From Streptomyces xanthii (lineage in GTDB: Bacteria; Actinomycetota; Actinomycetes; Streptomycetales; Streptomycetaceae), in contig NZ_CP061281.1 of NCBI RefSeq assembly GCF_014621695.1, positions 4,030,001-4,094,000 on the forward strand: a stretch of DNA of 64,000 nt. Reading direction: 5' to 3'. The position numbers and the translations under genes were made by a program. The first letter of the stretch is position 1, and the number at the start of each line of letters is the position of its first letter. Positions 17,502 through 24,718 of this stretch are shown here, one piece after another. The notes below the pieces were generated by a model. It did not search any database, was not told where the DNA came from, and was given only the letters and a program-made list of their open reading frames with translations.

Positions 17502-17987
17502 ATGACCACGTACACGGACTCGGAAACGCGCACGGACACGGACACGGAAACGCGCACGGGCGCCGAGTCGCACATGGAGAAGGGCGGTGCGGACGCCCGC
17601 TTCGAGGGGCTGCCCGCCTGGTACTTCCCGATCATGGGCTGTCTCGCCGGGGTCTTCGACATCGCCCGCGTCCACCCCGCGCTCTACGCGGTGATCCCGG
17701 TCGTCCTAGTCCTCAACCTCGCGCTCTCCCTCACCGTCCTGCGCACCCGGATGCGCCTGATGAAGGCCCTCTGGAAGAACAAGCGCACCCGGCTCCTCGC
17801 CCTGGCCCTGCTCGCCCTGCGCCTGCTGATCCGACTCGGGCTCGGCGCGCTCGGCTTCTCCCTCGGCACCGCGACCGGCGGCGTCGTGGTCGGCGTCCTC
17901 ATGGGCGTCCTCGCGACCGCCATGGCCTGGGGCGACCAGTGGCTGATCCTGCGCACCCTGCGCCGCACCGCCACCGCCACGGCCTGA
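17502..17987 (+). CDS. Small membrane protein, unknown
   Basis: 161 residues. The N-terminus is a short Thr/Glu/Asp-rich repetitive stretch (DTDTETRTG), then a soluble loop ending EGLPAWYFPIMGCLAG. Four hydrophobic segments follow: FPIMGCLAGVFDIARV, LYAVIPVVLVLNLALSLTVL, RLLALALLALRLLIRLGLGA and GTATGGVVVGVLMGVLATAM. A basic loop (RMRLMKALWKNKRTR) connects the second and third. ATG at 17502 is chosen because the hydrophobic part begins soon after it and GGGGGAC precedes it; a longer version from 17385 is possible. No function assigned. It is convergent with the DUF6049-like gene with only three bases between stops. Confidence 0.65.
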   Translation: MTTYTDSETRTDTDTETRTGAESHMEKGGADARFEGLPAWYFPIMGCLAGVFDIARVHPALYAVIPVVLVLNLALSLTVLRTRMRLMKALWKNKRTRLLALALLALRLLIRLGLGALGFSLGTATGGVVVGVLMGVLATAMAWGDQWLILRTLRRTATATA

Positions 17988-17990
17988 GCC

Positions 17991-19835
17991 CTACTCCTCG
18001 CCCGCCGGCTCCTCCTCCGGAGGCTTCTGCGCCGAACGGCGCTTGCGGACCTGCCACATCCGGAACCCGGCCGCGAGGACGATCAGCCCGACGCCCGCCG
18101 CGACGACCACGATCGCGCCGGTCGACACCGACGTCACGTCGACCTCGAACGTGATCGGATCGCCCCACGGCTTGCCGTCGCTGCGGGTGTAGAGCTGCGC
18201 GGTCAGCTCCGCCTTGCCGTTGGCGCGGGCCGTCACCCCGATGTGCGTCGTGTGGTTCGCGGAGCCCGCGGCCTGCACCGCCACCGCCGGGTCGTTGACC
18301 CGCAGCCGCTCCGAGTCGCTGGACGTGACCCGCAGTTCGAGCCCCGCGACCGGCTGCTGGAGCGCGTTGTCGACGGACACCGGGATCTGCGCGTCGCCCG
18401 ACGTGAGCGTCACCGTCGTCTTCGGCACCAGGCGCAGCGAGGCCACCGACGCCGTCAGGAAGTCCGTCGTCCGCTCCTGGAACGCCTCCTGCTCCGCGGC
18501 CGGCCGGCCCCGCCAGGCCGTGGACAGCGCCCGCGCCATCGCCGCGTGCACGGACTCCGTCGTGGCCCGCGGGTCGGCGAGCACCTTGGAGAGCGTCGCG
18601 AGCCCGTCCAGATCCCCCGCGGCGGCCGCGAGCTGCCGCGCCGACAGCTGCTTCGCCCGCAGCGCGGCCGGATACTCCGCGCTCGACCCGGCCGTCCCGT
18701 CCACCGCCTCGTTCCCCGCCGAGCGGAGCGTCTCCAGCTCGAGCCAGCCGTCCTCGCCGCCCGCGTCGAGCGCCGCGGCGAGCGTCCGCGCCCCGCGCCC
18801 GGACAGTTCGCGGGGCGGTACGACGACGTGGTGCGAGCCGGTCCGCAGCTGCTCGGACAGGTCGGTCACGGCGCCCTCGTCGGGCTTCTCGGCCTCGCTT
18901 CTGGACGACTCGCTCTTCGACGGGCTCGGAGAGGCCCTGGACGCGTCCGGGCTCGGCGACCCGCTCGCGGACGGTGCCGCCGACGGGCTCGGGGAGGCGG
19001 TCGGCGACGGACGCTCCGGGTCCTTGATCGCGGTGAGCGCCTTGGTGACGGCGGCGTCGTAGGGCAGCGCCGTCAGCGCGTCGTCGCCCTTGCCGAGGGT
19101 CACCGGGTCGGCCTCGTCCGGGTCGAGCCCCTGCCCGGAGGTGAGCATCCGGGTCACGCCGAACCGGGTGCCGAGCGCGGTGATCCGGCGGTCGAGCGCG
19201 CCGTCCGCCGGCCAGCCGAGCCCGGCCCGGCTGCTGATGCCGAGCAGCTGGTCGACCTCGGTGCGGGCGCCGCTCGCGAGTCCCGTCACGGCCTCCGTCA
19301 GGTCGTCGCGGTCCGGCCCGGGGTGATGGGCGAGCGAGGCCAGGTCGGGGTCCGCGTACGGCAGCAGCCACACGTCGTGGCCGTCGACGGCGTCCTTGAG
19401 CGCCGCGAGCCAGGCGCGGGCGGCGCCCTGCCCGGTGCCGCGGACGCTGTCCTGCGGGTTGCTGGAGCCGTCCGGGCCCGCGACCCGGTAGCCGTCGGCC
19501 ATCTCGTGCGCGGCGATCACCAGGTCCGGGTCGACGACCCAGTTGACGTCGTGGCCCTTGCCCGCGTCGACGACCTCGCGCAGCCGCCCGCCCTCCGCGA
19601 ACAGGCCCGCGAGCGCGTCGTCGTCGAACACCGCCTGCGCGGTGGGGCCCGCGCCGAGGGACGCCGCCGTCAGGTGCGGGGGAGCGGTCACCGGCCACAC
19701 GACGGCCGCCCGCAGCGGGTCGTCCTCGGAGTGGTCCGCCGCGCGCGCCTGCGGCCCCGGCAGGGCCGCGGCCCCCAGCACCACGGCGGACACGACCAAG
19801 GCCCGTGCCGCCGCCCCGTATCCCGCTGCCGCCAT
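17991..19835 (-). CDS. DUF6049-like membrane-anchored surface protein
   Basis: 614 residues. A Sec signal peptide (core VVSAVVLGAAALPG, cleavage near ARAADH) is followed by a large extracytoplasmic region. Its first half (LRAAVVWPVTAPPHLTA, VNWVVDPDLVIAAHEMADGY, WLLPYADPDLASLAHH) resembles the glycosidase-like first domain of DUF6049 proteins. A Ser/Pro linker (PSPTASPSPSAAPSASG) is followed by a C-terminal beta domain (LELRVTSSDSERLRV). One transmembrane helix (IVVVAAGVGLIVLAAGF) and a basic cytoplasmic tail end it. In many actinomycetes such a gene sits beside murJ near the origin; here it stands alone, so it may be a paralog. ATG at 19835 follows a repetitive leader. Confidence 0.7.
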   Translation of the reverse strand: MAAAGYGAAARALVVSAVVLGAAALPGPQARAADHSEDDPLRAAVVWPVTAPPHLTAASLGAGPTAQAVFDDDALAGLFAEGGRLREVVDAGKGHDVNWVVDPDLVIAAHEMADGYRVAGPDGSSNPQDSVRGTGQGAARAWLAALKDAVDGHDVWLLPYADPDLASLAHHPGPDRDDLTEAVTGLASGARTEVDQLLGISSRAGLGWPADGALDRRITALGTRFGVTRMLTSGQGLDPDEADPVTLGKGDDALTALPYDAAVTKALTAIKDPERPSPTASPSPSAAPSASGSPSPDASRASPSPSKSESSRSEAEKPDEGAVTDLSEQLRTGSHHVVVPPRELSGRGARTLAAALDAGGEDGWLELETLRSAGNEAVDGTAGSSAEYPAALRAKQLSARQLAAAAGDLDGLATLSKVLADPRATTESVHAAMARALSTAWRGRPAAEQEAFQERTTDFLTASVASLRLVPKTTVTLTSGDAQIPVSVDNALQQPVAGLELRVTSSDSERLRVNDPAVAVQAAGSANHTTHIGVTARANGKAELTAQLYTRSDGKPWGDPITFEVDVTSVSTGAIVVVAAGVGLIVLAAGFRMWQVRKRRSAQKPPEEEPAGEE

Positions 19836-19942
19836 CCCGTCCCCTGCCTTCCCTGAGGCCTTTCCCTGAGGCCCTTGTCCGAGGCCCTTCCTTGCGGCCT
19901 CGAAGCCCTGTGGCCCTTCCTTGAGGCCCTTGAGGCCTGAGG
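19836..19942 (-). repeat. Imperfect tandem repeats in leader of the DUF6049-like gene
   Basis: On the minus strand the 107 bases upstream of the start repeat variations of AAGGGCCTC and AGGGAAGGC about seven times. The frame stays open through them, so a longer N-terminus is possible, but they also offer several Shine-Dalgarno-like purine runs. They look like slipped-strand expansion. Confidence 0.55.
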
Positions 19943-20007
19943 TAACACCGTGCGGCGGACCGTCGCAGGTACCGCGCGCGGGCGGCGCGTCGGCGCCGGA
20001 CCCGCGC

Positions 20008-20418
20008 TCAGAGCGCCGCCGGCTCCAGGTCCGCACCGATCCGCAGCAGGTTCCCGTCCGGATCCACCAGGGCGAACTCCCGCATCCCGTACACCGTGTC
20101 GTCCGGTTCGACGAGCCGCGGCGTCGCGTACGGGTCCGCCGGCGGGCCCGCCTTCCGCCACTCCTCGTACAGCGCGTCCACCGTCCGCGCCCCGCCGTCC
20201 AGCCGCAGGTACGCGGCGTGCGCACCGGCCAGCGGGTCGGTCTCCGGGGCGTGGAAGAAGTGCAGTTCGACGGTGTCCCGTACGAGGATCAGATAGCCGT
20301 CGTCGGGGTGGTGCCCGGCGACGGAGAACCCGAGGCCGGCGTAGAACGAGGCGGTCGCCGTCAGGTCACGTCCGGGCATGACCGGTGCGACGCGGCCGGT
20401 CAGCGGGGTGCGGGGCAT
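20008..20418 (-). CDS. VOC family protein (glyoxalase / bleomycin resistance fold)
   Basis: 136 residues with the two beta-alpha-beta-beta-beta modules of the vicinal oxygen chelate fold: PVMPGRDLTATASFYAGLGF in the first and EFALVDPDGNLLRIG in the second. VELHFFHAPETDP sits at the metal-ligand strand (the His in LHFF and the Glu in EFAL are possible ligands). Close overall to bleomycin-binding-protein-like VOC members. GGGAGC precedes the ATG. It is divergent from the cobalamin gene cobL, 136 bp away. No evidence of involvement in cobalamin synthesis; function unknown beyond the fold. Confidence 0.82.
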   Translation of the reverse strand: MPRTPLTGRVAPVMPGRDLTATASFYAGLGFSVAGHHPDDGYLILVRDTVELHFFHAPETDPLAGAHAAYLRLDGGARTVDALYEEWRKAGPPADPYATPRLVEPDDTVYGMREFALVDPDGNLLRIGADLEPAAL

Positions 20419-20554
20419 TCTGGCTCCCAGGGGCGCTCGGCGGGGCGGCCGATGTCGCCCGATAGAGTGCGGCTCCCGGCGCGGTCGCGCTTGACGCCCG
20501 CGCCGGTGACGTGTCCCTCCCGAGCATGACGCACCCCGTACGAGGTACCAGGCA

Positions 20555-21799
20555 ATGACTGCGCCGATACACCCCCCGGTGACGGTCGTCGGGATCGGGG
20601 CCGACGGCTGGCCCGGACTGCCCGAGACCTCGCGCGCGGCCCTGCTCGACGCGGAGAGCGTCCTCGGCGGCGCCCGCCAGCTCGCCCTGCTGCCCGACTC
20701 CTGCACCGCCGAGCGTGTCCCGTGGCCCACGCCGCTGCGGCCCGCCGTGCCCGGACTGCTCGCGGAGCGCGCCGGACGCCGGATCGCCGTCCTGGCCAGC
20801 GGCGACCCCATGTTCTACGGCATCGGCCGCACCCTCACCGAGACCGTCGGCGCGGCCGCGCTGCGGATCCTGCCGCACCCCTCGTCCGTCGCGTACGCGT
20901 GCGCGCGGCTCGGCCGGCCCGTCGAGGACACCGAGGTCGTCACGCTGGTCGGCCGCCCCGCGGACCGGCTCGCCGCCGCGCTGCACGACGGCCGTCACGT
21001 CCTCGTCCTGTCGGCCGGCGCCGACACCCCGGCCCAGGTGGCGGCCCTGCTCACCGACCGCGGGTTCGGGCCCAGCCGCATGACGGTCCTGGAACAGCTC
21101 GGCGGCGAGGCGGAGTCGGCGCACGAAGGCGTGGCGGAGTCCTGGGACCACGCCCCCGGCGACCCCCTGAACGTCATCGCGATCAGCTGCGTCCGCGCGC
21201 CCGGGGCCCTGCGCCTCGGCGCCGTCCCCGGACTGCCCGACGAGGCGTACGAGCACGACGGCCAGCTCACCAAGCGCCACGTCCGCGCCGCGACGCTCGC
21301 CGCGCTCGCCCCCGCGCCCGGCGAGACGCTGTGGGACATCGGCGGCGGCTCGGGCTCGATCGCCGTCGAATGGCTGCGCACGCATCCGTCGTGCCGCGCG
21401 TACTCGGTGGAACGGCACCCGGAGCGGGCGGCCCGCATCGAGCGCAACGCGGCGCGGCTCGGCGTGCCGGCCCTGACGGTCGTCCACGGCGCGGCGCCCG
21501 CCGCCCTGGCCGAACTCCCGTCCCCCCACGCGGTGTTCATCGGCGGAGGCCTCACCGTCCCAGGCCTCCTGGACGCCTGCTGGGAGGCGCTGGCCCCCGG
21601 CGGCCGTCTGGTGGCCAACACGGTCACCCTGGAATCCGAAGCCCTGCTGACGCAGTGGTACCGCCGTCACGGCGGCGACCTGACGAAGCTCTCGGTCGCG
21701 CACGCGGTGCCGGTCGGCGGGTTCACGGGTTGGCGCCAGTCGATGCCGGTGACGCAGTGGTCCGTGGTCCGTAACGAGAACCGAGTTGAGGAACGATGA
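20555..21799 (+). CDS. cobL: Precorrin-6Y C5,15-methyltransferase (decarboxylating), CbiE-CbiT fusion
   Basis: Methylates precorrin-6B at C5 and C15 and removes the C12 acetate carboxyl in cobalamin synthesis, using SAM. 414 residues in two domains: residues about 1-200 are CbiE-like (VVGIGADGWPGLP, ASGDPMFYGIG), and residues about 215-400 are CbiT-like with the SAM motif WDIGGGSGSIAVEW. Gene order cobL-cobM and coupling by ATGA match streptomycete clusters. No cobalamin riboswitch was seen upstream; the promoter candidate TAGAGT lies at 20463-20468. It is the first gene of the plus-strand end of the cobalamin block. Confidence 0.93.
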   Translation: MTAPIHPPVTVVGIGADGWPGLPETSRAALLDAESVLGGARQLALLPDSCTAERVPWPTPLRPAVPGLLAERAGRRIAVLASGDPMFYGIGRTLTETVGAAALRILPHPSSVAYACARLGRPVEDTEVVTLVGRPADRLAAALHDGRHVLVLSAGADTPAQVAALLTDRGFGPSRMTVLEQLGGEAESAHEGVAESWDHAPGDPLNVIAISCVRAPGALRLGAVPGLPDEAYEHDGQLTKRHVRAATLAALAPAPGETLWDIGGGSGSIAVEWLRTHPSCRAYSVERHPERAARIERNAARLGVPALTVVHGAAPAALAELPSPHAVFIGGGLTVPGLLDACWEALAPGGRLVANTVTLESEALLTQWYRRHGGDLTKLSVAHAVPVGGFTGWRQSMPVTQWSVVRNENRVEER

Positions 21800-22545
21800 C
21801 CGTCTACTTCATCGGGGCGGGCCCCGGCGCTGCCGACCTGATCACCCTGCGCGGCGCCCGCACGCTCGCCGCCTGCGGCGTCTGCCTGTACGCGGGCTCG
21901 CTCGTCCCCCGCGAACTCCTCGCGGAGTGCCCGCAGGACGCCCGCCTGGTGGACACCTCACAACTCGATCTCGACGCGATCGAGCGGGAGTTCGTGACGG
22001 CGCACGAGGCGGGCCTGGACGTGGCCCGTCTGCACTCGGGCGACCCGTCGGTGTTCAGCGCGGTGGCCGAGCAGATCCGCCGCCTCGAAGCCCACGGCAT
22101 CCCGTACGAGATCGTCCCCGGCGTCCCGGCGTTCGCGGCGGCGGCGGCCGCCCTCAAGCGCGAACTGACGGTCCCCACGGTCGGCCAGACGGTCGTCCTG
22201 ACCCGCATCGCCCAGCAGGCCACCCCGATGCCCCCCGGCGAGGACCTCGCCACCCTGGGCAGGAGCGGCGCCCTCCTCGTCCTCCACCTCGGCGCCCGCT
22301 ACGTCGACCGCATCGTCGGCGAGCTCCTCCCGCACTACGGCGCGGACTGCCCCGCGGCGGTCGTCGCGTACGCCTCCCGCCCCGACGAACTGGTCCTGCG
22401 CGGCACCCTCGGCGACATCGCGGCCCAGGTGAAGGACGCGGGCGTCCTGCGCACCGCCGTCATCCTGGTCGGCCGCACCCTGGCCGCCTCCCAGTTCCGC
22501 GACAGCCACCTGTACTCGACGGAGCGCGACCGGCACGTGTGCTGA
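21796..22545 (+). CDS. cobM: Precorrin-4 C11-methyltransferase
   Basis: Transfers a methyl group from SAM to C11 of precorrin-4. 249 residues, the normal length, with family motifs GAGPGAADLITLRGA at the N-terminus (SAM-binding P-loop analogue), CLYAGSLVP, RLHSGDPSVF and PGVPAFAAAAA. Start overlaps the cobL stop (ATGA). Convergent with the HAD hydrolase gene, 10 bp away and with no terminator between, so read-through antisense transcription is possible. Confidence 0.94.
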   Translation: MTVYFIGAGPGAADLITLRGARTLAACGVCLYAGSLVPRELLAECPQDARLVDTSQLDLDAIEREFVTAHEAGLDVARLHSGDPSVFSAVAEQIRRLEAHGIPYEIVPGVPAFAAAAAALKRELTVPTVGQTVVLTRIAQQATPMPPGEDLATLGRSGALLVLHLGARYVDRIVGELLPHYGADCPAAVVAYASRPDELVLRGTLGDIAAQVKDAGVLRTAVILVGRTLAASQFRDSHLYSTERDRHVC

Positions 22546-22555
22546 GCCGGCGCCG

Positions 22556-23221
22556 TCAGTCGACGCCGGCCGACTCGGCCGCCGACGCGAAGGCGAGGAT
22601 GTCGGCGGCCGCCTCGCGCAGGGTGCCGAAGTGGCGGTGCACGCCGTCCACCGGCGCCGGGGTGTTGACGCCCCACACCGTCATCCCGGCCCGCAGCCCC
22701 GACCGCACGCCGGACGGGGCGTCCTCGACGACCAGGCAGTCCTTCGGCTGAACACCGAGCCGCTCGGCGGCGAGCAGATACGGCACGGGTGACGGCTTGC
22801 CCTCCTCCACGGCGGCCGCGTCGACCACGACCTCGGGAACGGGCAGTCCCGTCCGCGCGAACCGTCCCCGCACCCGGTGCTCGTAGTTCGACGTCACGAG
22901 CGCCCAGGAGCCGGGGCGCAGGGCGTCCAGCAGTTCCGAGGCGCCGTCGAAGGCCGTGTAGACGCCGGTGCGGACGTCCTCGTCCTCCAGTTCGTGCAGG
23001 GCGGCGAGGCACGCCCGGGGATCGCGGCCCGGAGCGACCTGCGCGAACGTCTCCAGCGGCCGCGTCCGCAGCGCCACCCGGTAGACCTCGTCGGGGTCGA
23101 GCCCGTACCGCTCCGCCCATGTACGCCAGACCAGCCGCTGATTGGCCAGGGCGTCGATCAACGTGCCGTCGACATCGAACAGCACGCACCTGCCGGCACC
23201 GCCCGCTCGGGATTCATCCAT
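22556..23221 (-). CDS. HAD superfamily hydrolase (phosphatase-like)
   Basis: 221 residues. Motif I with the nucleophile is LFDVDGTLID (about residues 14-23); motif II is VTSNYE; motif III Lys lies in EEGKPSPVPYL; motif IV is LVVEDAPSGVRSG. The cap is the alpha-helical C1 type between residues about 25 and 95. This is a haloacid dehalogenase / phosphoglycolate phosphatase-type enzyme; substrate unknown. It sits inside the cobalamin block but has no recognised cobalamin role. ATG 23221 (or GTG 23224) follows a weak AGGAT site. Confidence 0.85.
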   Translation of the reverse strand: MDESRAGGAGRCVLFDVDGTLIDALANQRLVWRTWAERYGLDPDEVYRVALRTRPLETFAQVAPGRDPRACLAALHELEDEDVRTGVYTAFDGASELLDALRPGSWALVTSNYEHRVRGRFARTGLPVPEVVVDAAAVEEGKPSPVPYLLAAERLGVQPKDCLVVEDAPSGVRSGLRAGMTVWGVNTPAPVDGVHRHFGTLREAAADILAFASAAESAGVD

Positions 23222-23253
23222 CACGCCGGCGATCCTGCCATCAGGCCTCCTGG

Positions 23254-23463
23254 TCAGGCACAGGGAGTGACATGCCGTCCGGCCGCCACCCGGGCCGGTT
23301 CCACGGCGGCGAGGCGCGTACCGAGGGTGACCAGGGTGAGGCCGAGGCGGGTGCGCAGACCGGTCCTGAGCCCGGCCGCGCGGCGGAACTCGGCGGCCTC
23401 GGAACGGAGTTCGGCGGCGTGAGTCTCGTGCGCGTACGCGTGGTGGACCTGTTCGGGTGTCAT
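23254..23463 (-). CDS. 69-residue orphan protein coupled to an ArsR-type regulator
   Basis: A small protein not recognised from any family. The N-terminal half is acidic/His-rich and predicted helical (MTPEQVHHAYAHETHAAEL); the C-terminal half is Arg/Leu-rich and amphipathic (RTRLGLTLVTLGTRLAAV) with a single Cys near the end. Its ATG overlaps the stop of the upstream regulator (ATGA), so it is made in step with it and is probably a partner or modulator. No membrane segment of clear hydrophobicity. It could be a sensor of some metabolite or act on the regulator by protein contact, but that is speculation. Confidence 0.65.
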   Translation of the reverse strand: MTPEQVHHAYAHETHAAELRSEAAEFRRAAGLRTGLRTRLGLTLVTLGTRLAAVEPARVAAGRHVTPCA

Positions 23464-24116
23464 GGCGTGGGGTCCTCTCCGGGCGGCTCGGCGGTGACGT
23501 CGGTGGGGAACAGGTGCGTGTGCAGACGGACTTGCTCGGCGCGGGGATCGTCTTCGCCCTGACTCGCCCGCCAGTACTCCTCGACGACCTGGTTGAGCCG
23601 CTCGCCGAGTTCGCGGCTCTTCTCCGGGGTCAGGCGGAGGGTGTAGTCGCTCATGTCCGAGGCGGCGATCCATTCCTCGGAGAGGGTGTGCCGGGTGGCG
23701 ATGAAGGTCGACAACTCACTGGTGTGGCGGTCGGCGACGGTGTGCAGATAGACGTCCGCGGCGCCGCGGACCGCCGGGTCCGGATCGGTCATCAGGGTCT
23801 CGTCGACACGGATGCCCTGGATCGCGGCCCGCCACCAGCGCTCGCGTCCCTTGCCGCGCTCCGGGTCGTCCTCGACGAAGCCGTGCGCGGCGAGCTGGCG
23901 CAGGTGGTAGCTCGTCGCGCCGCTCGACTCGCCCAGACGCTCGGCGAGTTGGGACGCAGTGGCCGGCCCGTCCGCCCGCAGCGACTGCAGCAGGTGCATC
24001 CGCAGGGGATGCGCCAGGCCGCGGAGCGAACGGGCGTCAAGGGTGCGGACCTTGTGGCCGGGGACCGGCTCGGACGGGTTCGAGGAGTGCGGGGGTGGGG
24101 TGGGCTGCTCGGGCAT
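23460..24116 (-). CDS. ArsR-type winged helix regulator
   Basis: 218 residues. After a short Pro-rich N-terminus, residues about 25-100 form a winged helix-turn-helix: SLRGLAHPLRMHLLQSLRAD, ASQLAERLGESSGATSYHLRQL, GFVEDDPERGKGRERWWRA. The remaining 110 residues form a helical effector domain (SELSTFIATRHTLSEEWI, SRELGERLNQVVEEYWRA). This type is common in actinomycetes, often beside an exporter or small protein. Start GGAG is very close to the ATG. Four exact 14-bp-spaced repeats lie upstream (24142-24197) and are the likely operator. A 69-residue partner is coupled to it. Confidence 0.87.
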   Translation of the reverse strand: MPEQPTPPPHSSNPSEPVPGHKVRTLDARSLRGLAHPLRMHLLQSLRADGPATASQLAERLGESSGATSYHLRQLAAHGFVEDDPERGKGRERWWRAAIQGIRVDETLMTDPDPAVRGAADVYLHTVADRHTSELSTFIATRHTLSEEWIAASDMSDYTLRLTPEKSRELGERLNQVVEEYWRASQGEDDPRAEQVRLHTHLFPTDVTAEPPGEDPTP

Positions 24117-24141
24117 GGCTCCACCGTAGAGTTACAAAGGA

Positions 24142-24197
24142 CTCTTTGCAACAGGTTCTTTGCATGGATTTCTTTGCAGAGAGTTCTTTGTAGAGGC
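24142..24197. promoter_or_regulatory. Four-unit 14-bp array, likely operator of the ArsR-type gene
   Basis: CTCTTTGCA at 24142, TTCTTTGCA at 24156 and 24170, and TTCTTTGTA at 24184: four 9-mers starting exactly 14 bp apart. Reverse complement in the gene's direction is TGCAAAGAA. A fifth, inverted half-site (ACAAAG) precedes them at 24134. The array lies 26-80 bp from the regulator's start. Confidence 0.6.
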
Positions 24198-24217
24198 CTC
24201 CGGCAGGGCTGTCACGT

Positions 24218-24280
24218 TCAGCCGTCAGCCGTCAGCCGTCAGCCGTCAGCCGTCAGCCGTCAGCCGTCAGCCGTCAGCCG
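24218..24280. repeat. Heptamer tandem repeat, TCAGCCG x9
   Basis: Nine perfect copies in 63 bp. On the minus strand the unit reads CGGCTGA. The first three units (24280 down to 24260) encode the last six residues and stop codon of the DUF6194 gene; the other six are downstream noncoding. Likely unstable by slippage. Confidence 0.9.
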
Positions 24281-24718
24281 CCGCTCGTGCCGCGCGCGGG
24301 CGGCCTCATGCGCGTCCCGGAGAAGGGAGAGGGCCCGATGCGTCGTGCGCTCGGCCGGGTTCACGACGCAGATCCAGCCCTGGGCGGCGTACACCGGGTG
24401 GGGCAGGACGACGTCGACGGCGCTGTGGTCCGGGTCGACCGGCAGGTCGGGGGCGGGAGCCGTGCGGGCGACCTGGATGTTCAGGCGCCAGCGGTCCGGG
24501 GTGTCGAGGCCGGAGGCGGTGTCGCCGGGGTAGTTCTTGGTGACGATCGTCGCGTAGGGCTGCGTGTGCGCCGGGGGCCGGCCGTCGGGGGCGTAGAAGA
24601 AGAACGCGTCGCCCCACGCGATCTCCGGGGTGCCGTCCCCGGGGGTGGGCAGCTGCACGTGCGCGCCGTCGAAAGCGTGCACCTCGGCGATGATCCGGTC
24701 CATGCTGGTGGTCGTCAT
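24260..24718 (-). CDS. DUF6194 family protein
   Basis: 152 residues, with EIAWGDAFFFYAPDGRPP and QPYATIVTKNYPGDTAS, a conserved core in a family of unknown function found in Streptomyces. DVVLPHPVYAAQGWICVVNP in the C-terminal half fits the same family, whose members resemble a small alpha/beta fold related to YdhR or CPCC-like proteins only in size; no catalytic residue is clear. The C-terminus (RRLTADG) is written by a tandem heptamer. Its start codon overlaps that of the divergent MerR gene by two bases. An alternative ATG five codons in (24703) would relieve the overlap. Confidence 0.7.
   Translation of the reverse strand: MTTTSMDRIIAEVHAFDGAHVQLPTPGDGTPEIAWGDAFFFYAPDGRPPAHTQPYATIVTKNYPGDTASGLDTPDRWRLNIQVARTAPAPDLPVDPDHSAVDVVLPHPVYAAQGWICVVNPAERTTHRALSLLRDAHEAARARHERRLTADG

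Noticed and set aside
20419..20554. Cobalamin riboswitch before cobL
   Set aside because: No B12 box or aptamer core was found; the leader is too short.
24218..24280. Possible CRISPR-like array
   Set aside because: Seven-base head-to-tail units without spacers; no cas genes.
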